A stretch of DNA of 64,000 nt from Lachnospiraceae bacterium. GTDB taxonomy: Bacteria; Bacillota; Clostridia; Lachnospirales; Lachnospiraceae. The notes beneath the pieces are model-generated. The model was not told the origin of the DNA and ran no database searches. It worked only from the letters and a program-made list of their open reading frames with translations. Location of the stretch: contig JAITGA010000027.1 in assembly GCA_031280955.1 (NCBI GenBank), positions 62,001 through 126,000 on the forward strand, read 5' to 3'. This document shows, in pieces, positions 25,343 through 34,257 of the stretch (position 1 is its first letter; each line of letters begins with the position of its first letter). The position numbers and the translations under genes are program-made.

Positions 25343-27034
25343 ATGAAAAAACTCATCCCCGTAATAATTGCCCTCGGTTTGATTACGGCGGTCGTATATT
25401 ATGTTTTCTATCCCGAATATCAAGAACGCTATGAGTACTCTGATGAAAGAGCCGATTTGATGCAGTTTTTTGCTCTGACTGATGAAACAGAAGTGGCTAT
25501 AATTTTGCATGATGAGGTAATTCCCGAAAAGGCCAGATTATGGAATGGCACGTATTATTTTGACCTTGCCACGGTCTACAAATACTTCAACACCCGTTTC
25601 CATGTTGACGAAAGAGAGGGATTGCTTCTCTATAGTTTGCCTGACTTTACCGACAGAACTGAGATTGGTACAGCTGTTGTCACGACCAAGGACGGTGATG
25701 TGATTCGTGCGTACAGCGTTTCACGCTATGAGGGCGACACCCTCTATCTGGCGGTGGATTTCGTCAAGGAGTATACCCACTTTTCTTATCAGGCGTTTCG
25801 CAATCCGGGGCGGATGCAGGTTTATACGGAGTGGGGTGATATCGAAGTGGCGAGGGTCAACCGTGATACTGCCGTCCGTCATCGCGGCGGGGTAAAAAGT
25901 GAGGTTTTGACCGACATCAAGCGTGACAGCAAGCTGATAATCCTCGAAATGATGGAAACGTGGGCAAAGGTAAAGACTGAGGATGCTTTTATCGGCTATG
26001 TGGAAATACGGCGTTTGGGGAACTCTTACGTAGAGCGACTTGTCCCGCCGACTGATTATCAAGAACCATACTTTGCTTCACAGACCCGGGAACACAAAAT
26101 CAGCATGGGTTGGCACTATGTCGCCGGATTGGCAGGCAATGATACCATCCATGAAGTGACCCGTCATGTCGATGGCATGAATGTCATTTCGCCGACATGG
26201 TTTAAGCTGACTGACAATGAAGGGAATTTTTCCAGTTTTGCTAGTAGCTCTTACATCAGGACTGCCCGTGGCATGGGGATGGAAGTATGGGCGTTAATCG
26301 AAAACATCACCAATGATATTGATATGTTTGAGTTGTTGTCGTCTACTTCCAAGCGGGAATACCTGATTGAAAATCTGATTGCGGTAGTTCTTGAATATGA
26401 TATTGACGGAATCAACGTTGACTTTGAGGATTTGCGCCCTGATACAGGGCCGCATTTCGTACAGTTCATAAGGGAACTGTCAATTCCCTGCCGTGAACAC
26501 GGCTTGGTACTCTCGGTGGATAATTACGTCCCCTACAGCTTCAATGAGTTTTACAATCGTGCCGAGCAGGGGGTTTTTGCTGATTATGTGGTAATCATGG
26601 GTTATGATGAGCATTACCGCGGTTCAACGACTGCCGGTTCGGTTGCCTCAATCAACTTCGTTGAGCATGGAATCAAGGCTACAGTAGCACAAGTTCCTGC
26701 CCACAAGGTTATCAATGGCGTTCCTTTTTATACCCGGATATGGGAAACCAAAGGGGCAGCGGTCACGAGTCAGGCGGTGGGAATGGAGTTGGCATGGCAA
26801 TGGGTGGCAAACCGCAATCTGACCCCGGTATGGGATGAAGAAACTTGCCAATTTTATACGGAACACACCAACAGCGAGGGCGGATTTCATCAGGTTTGGC
26901 TGGAAGATAGCGAATCACTGCGGGTCAGACTCAATGTCATGGATGCCAATGAAGTCGGCGGGGTGGCTTTTTGGCAATTAGGACAAGAGACAGCTGATGT
27001 CTGGGAAGTGGTCAGGGAATATTTGGATTGGTAA
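25343..27034 (+). CDS. glycoside hydrolase family 18 protein with N-terminal membrane anchor
   Basis: The protein has 563 residues. A signal-anchor (LIPVIIALGLITAVVYYVFY) is followed by a beta-rich domain that resembles copper-amine-oxidase-like or SH3-type wall-binding repeats (about 60-235). A GH18 catalytic domain runs from about 250 to 560. The active-site strand reads YDIDGINVDFEDLRP, preserving the Asp-x-Glu pair of GH18 enzymes (catalytic Glu in DFE). The architecture is that of YaaH-like or SleL-like spore and cell-wall N-acetylglucosaminidases acting on peptidoglycan outside the membrane. GGGAGAAG precedes the ATG. tsaC follows 5 bases after the stop. Confidence 0.87.
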   Translation: MKKLIPVIIALGLITAVVYYVFYPEYQERYEYSDERADLMQFFALTDETEVAIILHDEVIPEKARLWNGTYYFDLATVYKYFNTRFHVDEREGLLLYSLPDFTDRTEIGTAVVTTKDGDVIRAYSVSRYEGDTLYLAVDFVKEYTHFSYQAFRNPGRMQVYTEWGDIEVARVNRDTAVRHRGGVKSEVLTDIKRDSKLIILEMMETWAKVKTEDAFIGYVEIRRLGNSYVERLVPPTDYQEPYFASQTREHKISMGWHYVAGLAGNDTIHEVTRHVDGMNVISPTWFKLTDNEGNFSSFASSSYIRTARGMGMEVWALIENITNDIDMFELLSSTSKREYLIENLIAVVLEYDIDGINVDFEDLRPDTGPHFVQFIRELSIPCREHGLVLSVDNYVPYSFNEFYNRAEQGVFADYVVIMGYDEHYRGSTTAGSVASINFVEHGIKATVAQVPAHKVINGVPFYTRIWETKGAAVTSQAVGMELAWQWVANRNLTPVWDEETCQFYTEHTNSEGGFHQVWLEDSESLRVRLNVMDANEVGGVAFWQLGQETADVWEVVREYLDW

Positions 27035-27039
27035 AGCAG

Positions 27040-28104
27040 ATGAAAACTATTGCGACCAAGATATACAAGATAAAAGGGACAACGGCTAGTGAAGCCATAG
27101 ATTCAGAGCAGATTTATACTGCCGGGCAAATTATCCGCGAGGGCGGGTTGGTGGCATTTCCGACGGAAACAGTTTATGGACTCGGCGGGAATGCGCTGGA
27201 TGCCACTGCTGCCAAACGCATCTTTGCCGCCAAGGGACGACCTGAGGATAATCCTTTGATTGTCCATTTGTATAGGAGCGAGGATGCCGCTTTGGTTGCA
27301 AAAGAGATACCGCCGATTTTTCATCTGTTGGCAGAGAACTTTTGGCCGGGTCCGTTGACGATGATATTGCCGGCTGCGGATGCAGTTCCGAGAAGCACGA
27401 CTGCTTCTTTGGAAACAGTAGCGGTGAGGATACCGAGGCAGAGGACGGCGTTGGCGCTTATCGAAGCAGCGGGCGGATTCGTGGCTGCTCCCAGTGCCAA
27501 TACCTCAGGGCGGCCAAGCCCGACCACAGCACAGCATGTGATTGATGATTTGGAGGGGCGGGTTGAACTGATACTCGATGACGGCGATGTCATGATTGGA
27601 TTAGAGTCAACAATTATCGACCTTACCGCATCGATACCGGTCTTGTTACGTCCGGGTGCGATTAGCGAAGCTGACATTACCCGTGCAATAGGGATGGATA
27701 TCAGCAAAGCCCCGCCATTGGCGCATGATAGCCCTCCCCTTGCCCCGGGGATGAAATACCGTCACTACGCCCCGCATGGGCAAATGATACTGGTGGATGG
27801 CGGGGAAGAAGCGGTTGTTTCTTATATCAATGCGCAAATTGCTATTTATAAGAAAAGGGGAAGCCGCTGCGCTGTCATCGCCGATAGCGATACCTACCGT
27901 CGTTATCATGCTGACAGTGTGAAATGTGTCGGGAGTCATGGGGATGGGGAAGCGATTGCCCGCAATCTTTACCGGGTGTTACGGGAGCTTGATGATGAGC
28001 TTACCGATGTGATATTTTGCGAAGCCTTTACTGTATCAGGTATCGGGGCAGCAATCACCGACCGCCTTTACAAAGCCGCCTCGGGGCGGGTCATAAGGGT
28101 ATGA
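27040..28104 (+). CDS. tsaC: threonylcarbamoyl-AMP synthase (Sua5/YwlC)
   Basis: This 354-residue enzyme makes L-threonylcarbamoyl-AMP for the t6A modification of ANN-decoding tRNAs. The N-terminal YrdC domain shows GGLVAFPTETVYGLGGNALD, KGRPEDNPLIVHL and SANTSGRPSPT. The C-terminal Sua5 domain (about 230-354) includes ALAPGMKYRHYAPHG-like SPPLAPGMKYRHYAP. The ATG at 27040 is preferred; a TTG at 27028 overlaps the upstream gene. The gene order tsaC-rpiB-upp-comEB-atp is conserved across Bacillota, so this is housekeeping context. Confidence 0.93.
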   Translation: MKTIATKIYKIKGTTASEAIDSEQIYTAGQIIREGGLVAFPTETVYGLGGNALDATAAKRIFAAKGRPEDNPLIVHLYRSEDAALVAKEIPPIFHLLAENFWPGPLTMILPAADAVPRSTTASLETVAVRIPRQRTALALIEAAGGFVAAPSANTSGRPSPTTAQHVIDDLEGRVELILDDGDVMIGLESTIIDLTASIPVLLRPGAISEADITRAIGMDISKAPPLAHDSPPLAPGMKYRHYAPHGQMILVDGGEEAVVSYINAQIAIYKKRGSRCAVIADSDTYRRYHADSVKCVGSHGDGEAIARNLYRVLRELDDELTDVIFCEAFTVSGIGAAITDRLYKAASGRVIRV

Positions 28105-28125
28105 GTCAAAGAAAGAGAGGAAGAA

Positions 28126-28563
28126 ATGATAGCTATTGCAAGTGACCATGGCGGATATAAGCTGAAAACGGCAATAACCGTCTATCTGGAGGAACAGGGA
28201 CTGGAGTATCGTGATTTTGGTTGTTTCGACACCGAATCATGTGATTATCCTGATTTTGCCATTTTGGCAGCCAAGGCGGTACAATCAGGCGAATGTGAGC
28301 GGGGGATACTGGTTTGCACAACGGGGATAGGTATTTCCATCGTTGCCAATCGTCTTCCCGGCGTTCGCTGTGGTCTTTGTACCGACACTTTCATGGCAGA
28401 GATGACCCGTTCACATAATGATGCCAATATGCTGGCAATGGGTGAAATTCGCGGCGGTACACCGTTACCTCTTGATGAGGCGTTACAGATTGTTCAGACT
28501 TTCTTGGAAACTCCCTTTTCCACAGAGGAATGTCATCGCCGTCGGGTAGCAAAACTAGCATAA
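28126..28563 (+). CDS. rpiB: ribose 5-phosphate isomerase B
   Basis: This 145-residue RpiB/LacAB-type isomerase interconverts ribose 5-phosphate and ribulose 5-phosphate. [14 protein letters not shown] at the N-terminus, the catalytic Cys in [14 protein letters not shown] and [11 protein letters not shown] are diagnostic. GAGAGGAAG precedes the ATG. It supplies the substrate chain shared with rpe and transketolase encoded earlier in the window. Confidence 0.95.
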   Translation: MIAIASDHGGYKLKTAITVYLEEQGLEYRDFGCFDTESCDYPDFAILAAKAVQSGECERGILVCTTGIGISIVANRLPGVRCGLCTDTFMAEMTRSHNDANMLAMGEIRGGTPLPLDEALQIVQTFLETPFSTEECHRRRVAKLA

Positions 28564-28573
28564 AGGAGACAAA

Positions 28574-29200
28574 ATGGCAGTTATTATTATGGAACACCCG
28601 CTCATAAGGCACAAAATCGGCTATATTCGCCGTAAAGAAGTCGGAACTAAGGATTTTCGCCAGACAATCAGCGAAATTGCGATGCTCATCTGTTATGAGG
28701 CAACCAGACATTTGAAGCTAGATGATGTCGAAATAGAAACACCGATATGCAAAACGGTGGCACAGGAGTTAAAAGGCAAGAAGTTGGCGATTATTCCGGT
28801 TCTGCGGGCAGGACTGGGGATGGTGGATGGTATGCTTACGATGATTCCGACTGCCAAAGTGGGACATATCGGATTATACCGTGACCATGATACCCTTGAA
28901 CCGGTTGAGTATTTTTGCAAAATCCCGCCTGATTGTGATGAACGTGAGGTGTTTGTCGTTGATCCGATGTTGGCAACAGGTGGTTCATCGTCAGCGGCAA
29001 TAACAATGCTCAAGGAACGTGGTTGCAAGCAGATTAACTATATGTGTATAGTTGCCGCCCCTGAGGGAATAGCGCGGATGGAAGCCGATCACCCTGACGT
29101 GACCATTTTTTGCGGAGCTCTTGACGAAAAACTGAATGAAATCGGCTATATTGTCCCCGGTCTCGGAGATGCCGGAGATCGTATCTTTGGTACTAAGTAG
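28574..29200 (+). CDS. upp: uracil phosphoribosyltransferase
   Basis: This 208-residue enzyme salvages uracil with PRPP to [23 protein letters not shown] at the N-terminus, [17 protein letters not shown] [15 protein letters not shown], the PRPP loop [14 protein letters not shown] and the C-terminal uracil-binding [17 protein letters not shown] are all present. AAAGGAGA lies before the ATG, 10 bases after rpiB. Confidence 0.96.
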   Translation: MAVIIMEHPLIRHKIGYIRRKEVGTKDFRQTISEIAMLICYEATRHLKLDDVEIETPICKTVAQELKGKKLAIIPVLRAGLGMVDGMLTMIPTAKVGHIGLYRDHDTLEPVEYFCKIPPDCDEREVFVVDPMLATGGSSSAAITMLKERGCKQINYMCIVAAPEGIARMEADHPDVTIFCGALDEKLNEIGYIVPGLGDAGDRIFGTK

Positions 29201-29234
29201 AAGCACTCGAATAGCCACGGAAAGGTAGCAAATA

Positions 29235-29714
29235 ATGAAAAGATCAGATTATATTTCATGGGACGAGTATTTCATGGGAGTGGCAATGCTCTCGGGACTG
29301 CGTTCAAAAGACCCCAGTTCACAGGTGGGTGCTTGTATTGTCAGTGAGGAGAACAAAATCCTTTCGATGGGTTATAACGGTCTCCCTATCGGTTGTCATG
29401 ATGATGATTTCCCTTGGGCGCGTGAGGGGGAGTTTTTGCAAACCAAGTATCCTTATGTCACTCACAGCGAGTTAAATGCCATCCTCAACTTCCGTGGCGG
29501 CACTTTGGAGGGAGCAAAGATATATGTCTCACTTTTCCCATGTAATGAATGTGCCAAGGCGATTATTCAATCAGGGATACGTCATATAATTTATGATTGT
29601 GACAAATATGCCGATACAGATGGTGTAATTGCTTCGAAACGGATGTGTGATGCCGCCGGGGTGAAGTATACCCGTTATCAGCGGACAGGCAGACGCATTG
29701 AACTGGAACTTTAA
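29235..29714 (+). CDS. comEB: deoxycytidylate (dCMP) deaminase, ComEB family
   Basis: This 159-residue zinc deaminase converts dCMP to dUMP for thymidylate synthesis. The zinc and catalytic motif is VTHSELNAILNF (His-x-Glu) with FPCNECAKAIIQSG (Pro-Cys-x-x-Cys). KDPSSQVGACIVSEENKILS and YNGLPIGCHDDDFPW are typical of the family. AAAGG precedes the ATG. Confidence 0.93.
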   Translation: MKRSDYISWDEYFMGVAMLSGLRSKDPSSQVGACIVSEENKILSMGYNGLPIGCHDDDFPWAREGEFLQTKYPYVTHSELNAILNFRGGTLEGAKIYVSLFPCNECAKAIIQSGIRHIIYDCDKYADTDGVIASKRMCDAAGVKYTRYQRTGRRIELEL

Positions 29715-29727
29715 GGACAAAAACGGC

Positions 29728-30987
29728 GTGAACAGTAAAAGCAGAAACCGCAAACTAAATATCGGGATTGCTATTTTGATGGTCTTTGCCTTTGTAAGCG
29801 GGATATGGAATATCCCTCTTTCGCATGTTCCGTATTTCAGTAACAGCGAAGACAGCTATGACTTCCATCTCGATGCCGTGGCAGCAACGATACGTGAGCT
29901 GGAAGAAAATATCCGTGTTGCCCAAGAAAAAATCCGTATCGCCAGAGAAGCGGAGAAAGCGGCGGATGATGCGAGAAAACAAAGCGTGGCAGCGCGGCAA
30001 GAACTGGAGCAAAGGAATCAAAATCTGCGTATTGTCCTTAATGAATATGATGTCGAACTGGCACAGATAACTGCCAATCTGGCGCAGTTGGAGGTCGATA
30101 TCATCCATAAGGAAGAGGAAATCGATCAAGCAGAGTTGGAACTCGCTGAGGCAATCAGTATCAAGGAAAAGCAATATGCCGACATGAAAATGCGGGTCAG
30201 ATATATGTATGAACGCAACACGGTGGCTTATGTTGAAATTCTCCTAATGGCGGCCAACTTGTCAGAGTTTCTCAACTATGCTGATTATATTGAGCAGTTG
30301 GCGGGATATGATGAGATGAAGATGGAAGAGTTCATCGAAATCCAGCGACTGGTGACAGAACTTTTGATGTATCTCAATGAGCAAAGGGAAACTCTGGAGG
30401 AAATGAAGCTGGTCGTCATCGCCGAGCAGGAGCGGGTGTCGGTTTTGATTACCGAAACAACGAGACGGATCGCCGGTTATCGTAGTCAGATATCACAAAC
30501 GGAGCAGGAAATCCTGGCACTTGAAGCAGAAATCAAGAGGCAAGCTGATGACCGCGCCCAGTTTGAGCGGGAACTTGCGGAACAGATACGACTGCGTGAA
30601 CTGGCTTCACGGCAAGTATGGCGTGATATTTCACAGGTTGAGTTTGCTGAGGGCGATCGTTATTTGATGGCAAATATCATCTTTTGCGAAGCAGGCGGTG
30701 AGCCGTATGAAGGTCAGTTGGCGGTAGGGGCAGTAGTCATGAATAGGGTACTCAGTCCCGTGTTCCCGAATACCATCACCGGAGTTATATACCAACCCCG
30801 TCAGTTCTCCCCGGTTGCCAGCGGGCGTTTGGCTCTTGCCCTTTCCCAGAACCGTGCGACGGCATCTTGTTACCGTGCCGCTGATGAAGCGATGGCAGGC
30901 GTGACCAATGTGGGTAATGTGTTGTTCTTCCGCACCCCGATTCCCGGACTAACCGGAATCAGGATTGGCGGTCATATCTTCTACTAA
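29728..30987 (+). CDS. coiled-coil cell-wall hydrolase with C-terminal SleB-type domain
   Basis: This encodes about 419 residues. A signal or anchor segment (LNIGIAILMVFAFVSGIWNI) is followed by a long coiled coil (about 50-290, rich in Glu, Gln and Ala heptads, like PcsB/CwlO-type proteins). A SleB/CwlJ hydrolase domain ends the protein: FAEGDRYLMANIIFCEAGGE carries the expected catalytic Glu, then GAVVMNRVLSP and TGIRIGGHIFY. Such domains are lytic transglycosylases acting on peptidoglycan, classically during spore germination. GTG at 29728 is chosen since AAGGA lies upstream and an earlier ATG overlaps comEB. Confidence 0.85.
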   Translation: MNSKSRNRKLNIGIAILMVFAFVSGIWNIPLSHVPYFSNSEDSYDFHLDAVAATIRELEENIRVAQEKIRIAREAEKAADDARKQSVAARQELEQRNQNLRIVLNEYDVELAQITANLAQLEVDIIHKEEEIDQAELELAEAISIKEKQYADMKMRVRYMYERNTVAYVEILLMAANLSEFLNYADYIEQLAGYDEMKMEEFIEIQRLVTELLMYLNEQRETLEEMKLVVIAEQERVSVLITETTRRIAGYRSQISQTEQEILALEAEIKRQADDRAQFERELAEQIRLRELASRQVWRDISQVEFAEGDRYLMANIIFCEAGGEPYEGQLAVGAVVMNRVLSPVFPNTITGVIYQPRQFSPVASGRLALALSQNRATASCYRAADEAMAGVTNVGNVLFFRTPIPGLTGIRIGGHIFY

Positions 30988-31036
30988 AGTATGAAATACA
31001 TTGTATTTTTACTGTGTATTTGTCTGCATGAACAGA

Positions 31037-31540
31037 CTATTCCTTGGTTTCTTCTGTTTCATCTGCGGAAGCATCTTCCAACGGCTTTTGCCACTTGGAT
31101 AAATCGCCGTCATATATCACCCGCAGGAAAGAATCAACGAGGCGGAGACTTCTCTTCAAGGTTTCTTCGTCAATCAGCTTGTCTTCAAGTGCCATTGCCA
31201 GCTCGTCAAGGTCAAGAACCTGTACGAACCCATCGGGATTGATAATCACATCAACCAACAAATCAGTAGTGGTCAGGGTGTTTTCTGTCTCTTGATATAC
31301 AAAATCGACGATATCGGCATACCAGCAAATGAGGGAATTGTCTTTTCGGTAAAGTTTGCTTAACTTTATTCCCTCTTTTAGCCAGTAACATGAATAACCG
31401 TGATGTAAATCTACTTTTGGCTTGAGGGTATTCCAAGATGTGAGGATATAGTCGTCATTACAGGTGAGGATGATATCATCCTTTAGCTCCACACATTCAC
31501 AGGGGATAATGCGGCGGCGATACAAGCGAGGATTGACCAT
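31037..31540 (-). CDS. DUF402 domain protein
   Basis: This protein has about 167 residues. The DUF402 core is recognisable: NPRLYRRRIIPCECVELKDD, then CWYADIVDFVYQ and the acidic signature DLLVDVIINPDGFVQVLDLD followed by ELAMALEDKLI. Members of this fold include nucleoside di/triphosphate hydrolases and RNase-like proteins that use the conserved acidic residues with Mg. The specific activity here is unknown. The start is ambiguous: 31540 fits the family N-terminus, while in-frame ATGs at 31555 and 31606 are possible. It is convergent with the SleB-like gene and divergent from the ATP synthase operon. Confidence 0.82.
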   Translation of the reverse strand: MVNPRLYRRRIIPCECVELKDDIILTCNDDYILTSWNTLKPKVDLHHGYSCYWLKEGIKLSKLYRKDNSLICWYADIVDFVYQETENTLTTTDLLVDVIINPDGFVQVLDLDELAMALEDKLIDEETLKRSLRLVDSFLRVIYDGDLSKWQKPLEDASADETEETKE

Positions 31541-31698
31541 GATAGCGAGACCCATTCCTTTCTCTTTGCCTAGATGTATTACTAGTCCCAAACCCATTTC
31601 TTTCATGCAATCATACCATGTAAATGGTGTTTTCGCAAATTTTCGTAAATTTTTCCCACGAATTTTACTTTGCGTATAGACAAAAGAACAAAAACGTG

Positions 31699-31704
31699 TA
31701 TAAT
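31699..31704 (+). promoter_or_regulatory. -10 element of the ATP synthase operon
   Basis: An exact TATAAT lies 55 bases before the atpZ start, with only a poor -35 (TATAGA, 18 bases upstream). It is the best promoter candidate for the ten-gene operon. Confidence 0.45.
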
Positions 31705-31758
31705 AAAAATGTTGGCGGAAACGAGAGCTTGGTTACGCTACCCGGGAGAGTCAAAACC

Positions 31759-31998
31759 GTGAAGATAGACAAGAGTGTATTTCAGGCAATAGCAATGGTC
31801 GGACAGTTCGGTTTTGCGATATTAACGCCGACTTTGCTTATGTTCTGGGCAGGATTTAGTCTGGATAGATGGTTGGGAACGAGCTATCTTGCGATATTAT
31901 TTTTCTTCATCGGGGCGATTGCGGGGATACGAAGCGTTTTCACCTTGGTGAAGAGGTTTGACAAACCAAAGGACGATGACGTGAGCGGGACGAGGTGA
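31759..31998 (+). CDS. atpZ: AtpZ/AtpI family protein
   Basis: This 79-residue membrane protein has two helices (GQFGFAILTPTLLMFWAGFS and LAILFFFIGAIAGIRSVFTL), the usual AtpZ layout. It heads the ATP synthase operon. AtpI/AtpZ proteins assist c-ring assembly or divalent-cation supply; the exact role here is not known. GTG at 31759 follows GGAGAG by 9 bases, while longer in-frame extensions lack a ribosome binding site. Its stop overlaps the region just before the next start. Confidence 0.82.
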   Translation: MKIDKSVFQAIAMVGQFGFAILTPTLLMFWAGFSLDRWLGTSYLAILFFFIGAIAGIRSVFTLVKRFDKPKDDDVSGTR

Positions 31999-32003
31999 GT
32001 GCG

Positions 32004-32582
32004 ATGGAAACCGCACCTGTTGATAAAAATGAGCCATGCGAAAACGTCAATGCTGATGAAATAGAGCCAAGAAGCGTAGATGACTACGATACCGAAGATG
32101 AAACCGAAGCAGAAGAGGAAGATGTCTGGCACGAGGTACCGGTCGTACCTGAGAAACCGGTAATGGTATTTGGTCGGGAAGTAAACGCTGTTTTGTTTGA
32201 AATGTGCATGGGACTTTTGGCATACGCTGTCATTTGTCAGGCGGTGATACCCTGGTTTACCCCCAATGCCCTTTCGTTTAGCCTAGGGCTGTGGTTGGGA
32301 ATCATTACCGCATATGCTTACCTCTTCCATATCTGGTGGTCTATCGGCAGATACATATATATGGGAGCGGCAGCTGCAATAATGGCACGCAAGCAAATGG
32401 CACTCAGATATTTGGTCATTATCGTCATTTTAGTTACGACGGCAATCATAGCCACCTTGCTTTTTCTGGGGACGGCATTAGGACTGTTTGGCATAAAAAC
32501 GGCGGCACTTATGCAACCGCTGGTTAGAAAATTACGGACAAGAAACGAAGTAGCCGCACCTGAGGCAAATGAAATGACTTAA
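32004..32582 (+). CDS. AtpI-like membrane protein with acidic N-terminal extension
   Basis: This 192-residue protein sits between atpZ and atpB. Residues 1-50 are strongly acidic and probably disordered (DDYDTEDETEAEEEDVWHEV). Four hydrophobic segments follow (about 60-160), matching ATP synthase subunit I-like proteins. GAGGTG (31992-31997) is correctly spaced for ATG 32004. The acidic extension is unusual for AtpI and might capture divalent cations, which is speculation. Confidence 0.7.
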   Translation: METAPVDKNEPCENVNADEIEPRSVDDYDTEDETEAEEEDVWHEVPVVPEKPVMVFGREVNAVLFEMCMGLLAYAVICQAVIPWFTPNALSFSLGLWLGIITAYAYLFHIWWSIGRYIYMGAAAAIMARKQMALRYLVIIVILVTTAIIATLLFLGTALGLFGIKTAALMQPLVRKLRTRNEVAAPEANEMT

Positions 32583-32600
32583 AGGAAAGGCAGGGAAGTC

Positions 32601-33320
32601 TTGAACACAGTTATGTTGGCATCCGGCGGGATGGAACTCGACTTCTATATCGAAGGGATATTCCCTTACCGTTTATTTGGTCAAACACTATGGATTACTA
32701 CTACCCATGTCAGCTTGTTGATTGTGATGATGGTTATGCTGACATTCTTTATCCTTGCCAACCGTGCTATCAAAAAAGCTACCGAAGTGCCGGGAACGTT
32801 CCAGAACATTGTGGAAATGATAGTTGATGGCTTGGACAACTTTACCAAAGGTGTCGTCGGTAAATATTCACCGAGCTTCCGCAATTATTTCGGGACGGCA
32901 TTTATTTTCATCTGGATTAGCAATACTTCGGGCTTGTTTGGACTGCGAACACCCACGGGTGACTATGGTACGACCCTCGCTTTGGCAATTGTCACTTTTA
33001 CCCTCATCAATGTCAATGAAATCAGATACAACAAGTTATCCGGCTTCTGCAAAAACCTGATGGTACCGATGCCGCTCTTTTTCCCGCTCAATCTCATCGG
33101 TAAGATATCACCGGTAGTATCGTTATCGCTTCGTTTGTTTGCGAATAATCTTTCGGGTATCATCGTCATGGCAATGATTTATGGGTTGCTTGGCCCGCTG
33201 GCAGTAGTTTGGCCGGCACCGCTACACGCTTTCTTTGATGTTTTCATTGGTTCAGTACAGGCATTTGTCTTTTGCCTACTGTCACTGACCTTTATAAATA
33301 ATGCCATTGTTGGCGACTAG
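32601..33320 (+). CDS. atpB: ATP synthase F0 subunit a
   Basis: This is the 239-residue stator membrane subunit that forms the ion half-channels against the c-ring. The essential Arg is in LSLRLFANNLSGIIVMAMIY, with the conserved SVQAFVFCLLSLTFI helix near the C-terminus. TTG at 32601 is preceded by AGGAAAGG and GGGAAG; an internal ATG at 32613 is an alternative start. Confidence 0.93.
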   Translation: MNTVMLASGGMELDFYIEGIFPYRLFGQTLWITTTHVSLLIVMMVMLTFFILANRAIKKATEVPGTFQNIVEMIVDGLDNFTKGVVGKYSPSFRNYFGTAFIFIWISNTSGLFGLRTPTGDYGTTLALAIVTFTLINVNEIRYNKLSGFCKNLMVPMPLFFPLNLIGKISPVVSLSLRLFANNLSGIIVMAMIYGLLGPLAVVWPAPLHAFFDVFIGSVQAFVFCLLSLTFINNAIVGD

Positions 33321-33417
33321 GATAAGTAGTATGTAAGGGAAACGCCGGCGGCAGTTAAGCTGCGGGCAAGTACCCACTACATAAAGAAGAGCTTGCATAA
33401 GCAAAGGAGGAAGAAAC

Positions 33418-33669
33418 ATGGACTACAATGAATATTTTGTGCTGGGAATGTCAGCGATTGGCGCCGGTTTGGCAGTTCTTGCCAACGTCGGACCTGGTGT
33501 CTCACAAGGGTTTGCTGCGGCAGCGGCATCCACGGCAGTCGGGCGTAATCCCGGTGCGGTCTCTGAAATCAGGACAACGATGTTGCTTGGACAGGCATTT
33601 ACGGAGACGAGCGGACTTTACGGTTTGCTAGTTGCGATTATCCTTATTATCGTCCAACCCTTGATGTAG
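33418..33669 (+). CDS. atpE: ATP synthase F0 subunit c (Na+-type ligand pattern)
   Basis: This 83-residue, two-helix proteolipid forms the rotor ring. The ion site reads Pro26 and Gln30 in helix 1 (NVGPGVSQG) and Glu63-Thr64-Ser65 plus Tyr68 in helix 2 (FTETSGLYG). The Gln-to-Glu spacing of 33 and the Ser/Thr after Glu match the Na+-binding c subunits such as that of Ilyobacter tartaricus (Pro28, Gln32, Glu65, Ser66, Tyr70). Sodium coupling is therefore likely. AGGAGG lies 6 bases before the ATG. Confidence 0.94.
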   Translation: MDYNEYFVLGMSAIGAGLAVLANVGPGVSQGFAAAAASTAVGRNPGAVSEIRTTMLLGQAFTETSGLYGLLVAIILIIVQPLM

Positions 33670-33687
33670 CCTTAGAGGAGGTCTGCC

Positions 33688-34257
33688 TTGAACAGTATGT
33701 TACTAAACAATGCGGTACTGCTCACGGTGGCGCCGCAGATGGAACCGCGGATTTTTGGTCTCGATTTTCAGTTAATCGCTGATATGGGGCTTACGCTTCT
33801 CTCGGTTTTTGTGCTGTTTTTTGCGGCATCGTATCTTTTGTTCAATCCTGTTCGGAAGATGCTGGAAGATCGCCGTGAAAGAATAGCGAATGAGCTGGAA
33901 ACTGCCGCCGCCGACATGAAAAGTGCCGCAGAGATGAAAAAGGACTATGAGGCGAGATTGGCAGGTGTCGAGTCCGAGGTCGAGGAAATCCTGGGTGAAG
34001 CCCGCAAGAAGGGTTTGGCGAACGAGAGCAAAATCGTAACTGATGCCCGTGAGGAAGCGGCACGGATTGTTGCCCGCGCCCAAACGGAAGCCGAGTTGGA
34101 AAAAGAAAAAGCAATTGACGAACTCAAAAACGATATCATCGATATTGCGGCTGAGATGGCGGCAAAAGCAATTTCTGACCAGATGGAAGTGCGGATTCAA
34201 GATAAGTTGATTGAAGATGTGCTAAAGGAGATGGGTAAAACAACATGGCAAAGCTGA
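33688..34257 (+). CDS. atpF: ATP synthase F0 subunit b
   Basis: This 189-residue peripheral stalk protein has one N-terminal membrane helix (DMGLTLLSVFVLFFAASYLL) followed by a long charged helix (about 55-170) with the usual Ala/Glu/Lys heptads. TTG at 33688 follows GAGGAGG by six bases. The last 13 bases overlap atpH. Confidence 0.92.
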   Translation: MNSMLLNNAVLLTVAPQMEPRIFGLDFQLIADMGLTLLSVFVLFFAASYLLFNPVRKMLEDRRERIANELETAAADMKSAAEMKKDYEARLAGVESEVEEILGEARKKGLANESKIVTDAREEAARIVARAQTEAELEKEKAIDELKNDIIDIAAEMAAKAISDQMEVRIQDKLIEDVLKEMGKTTWQS

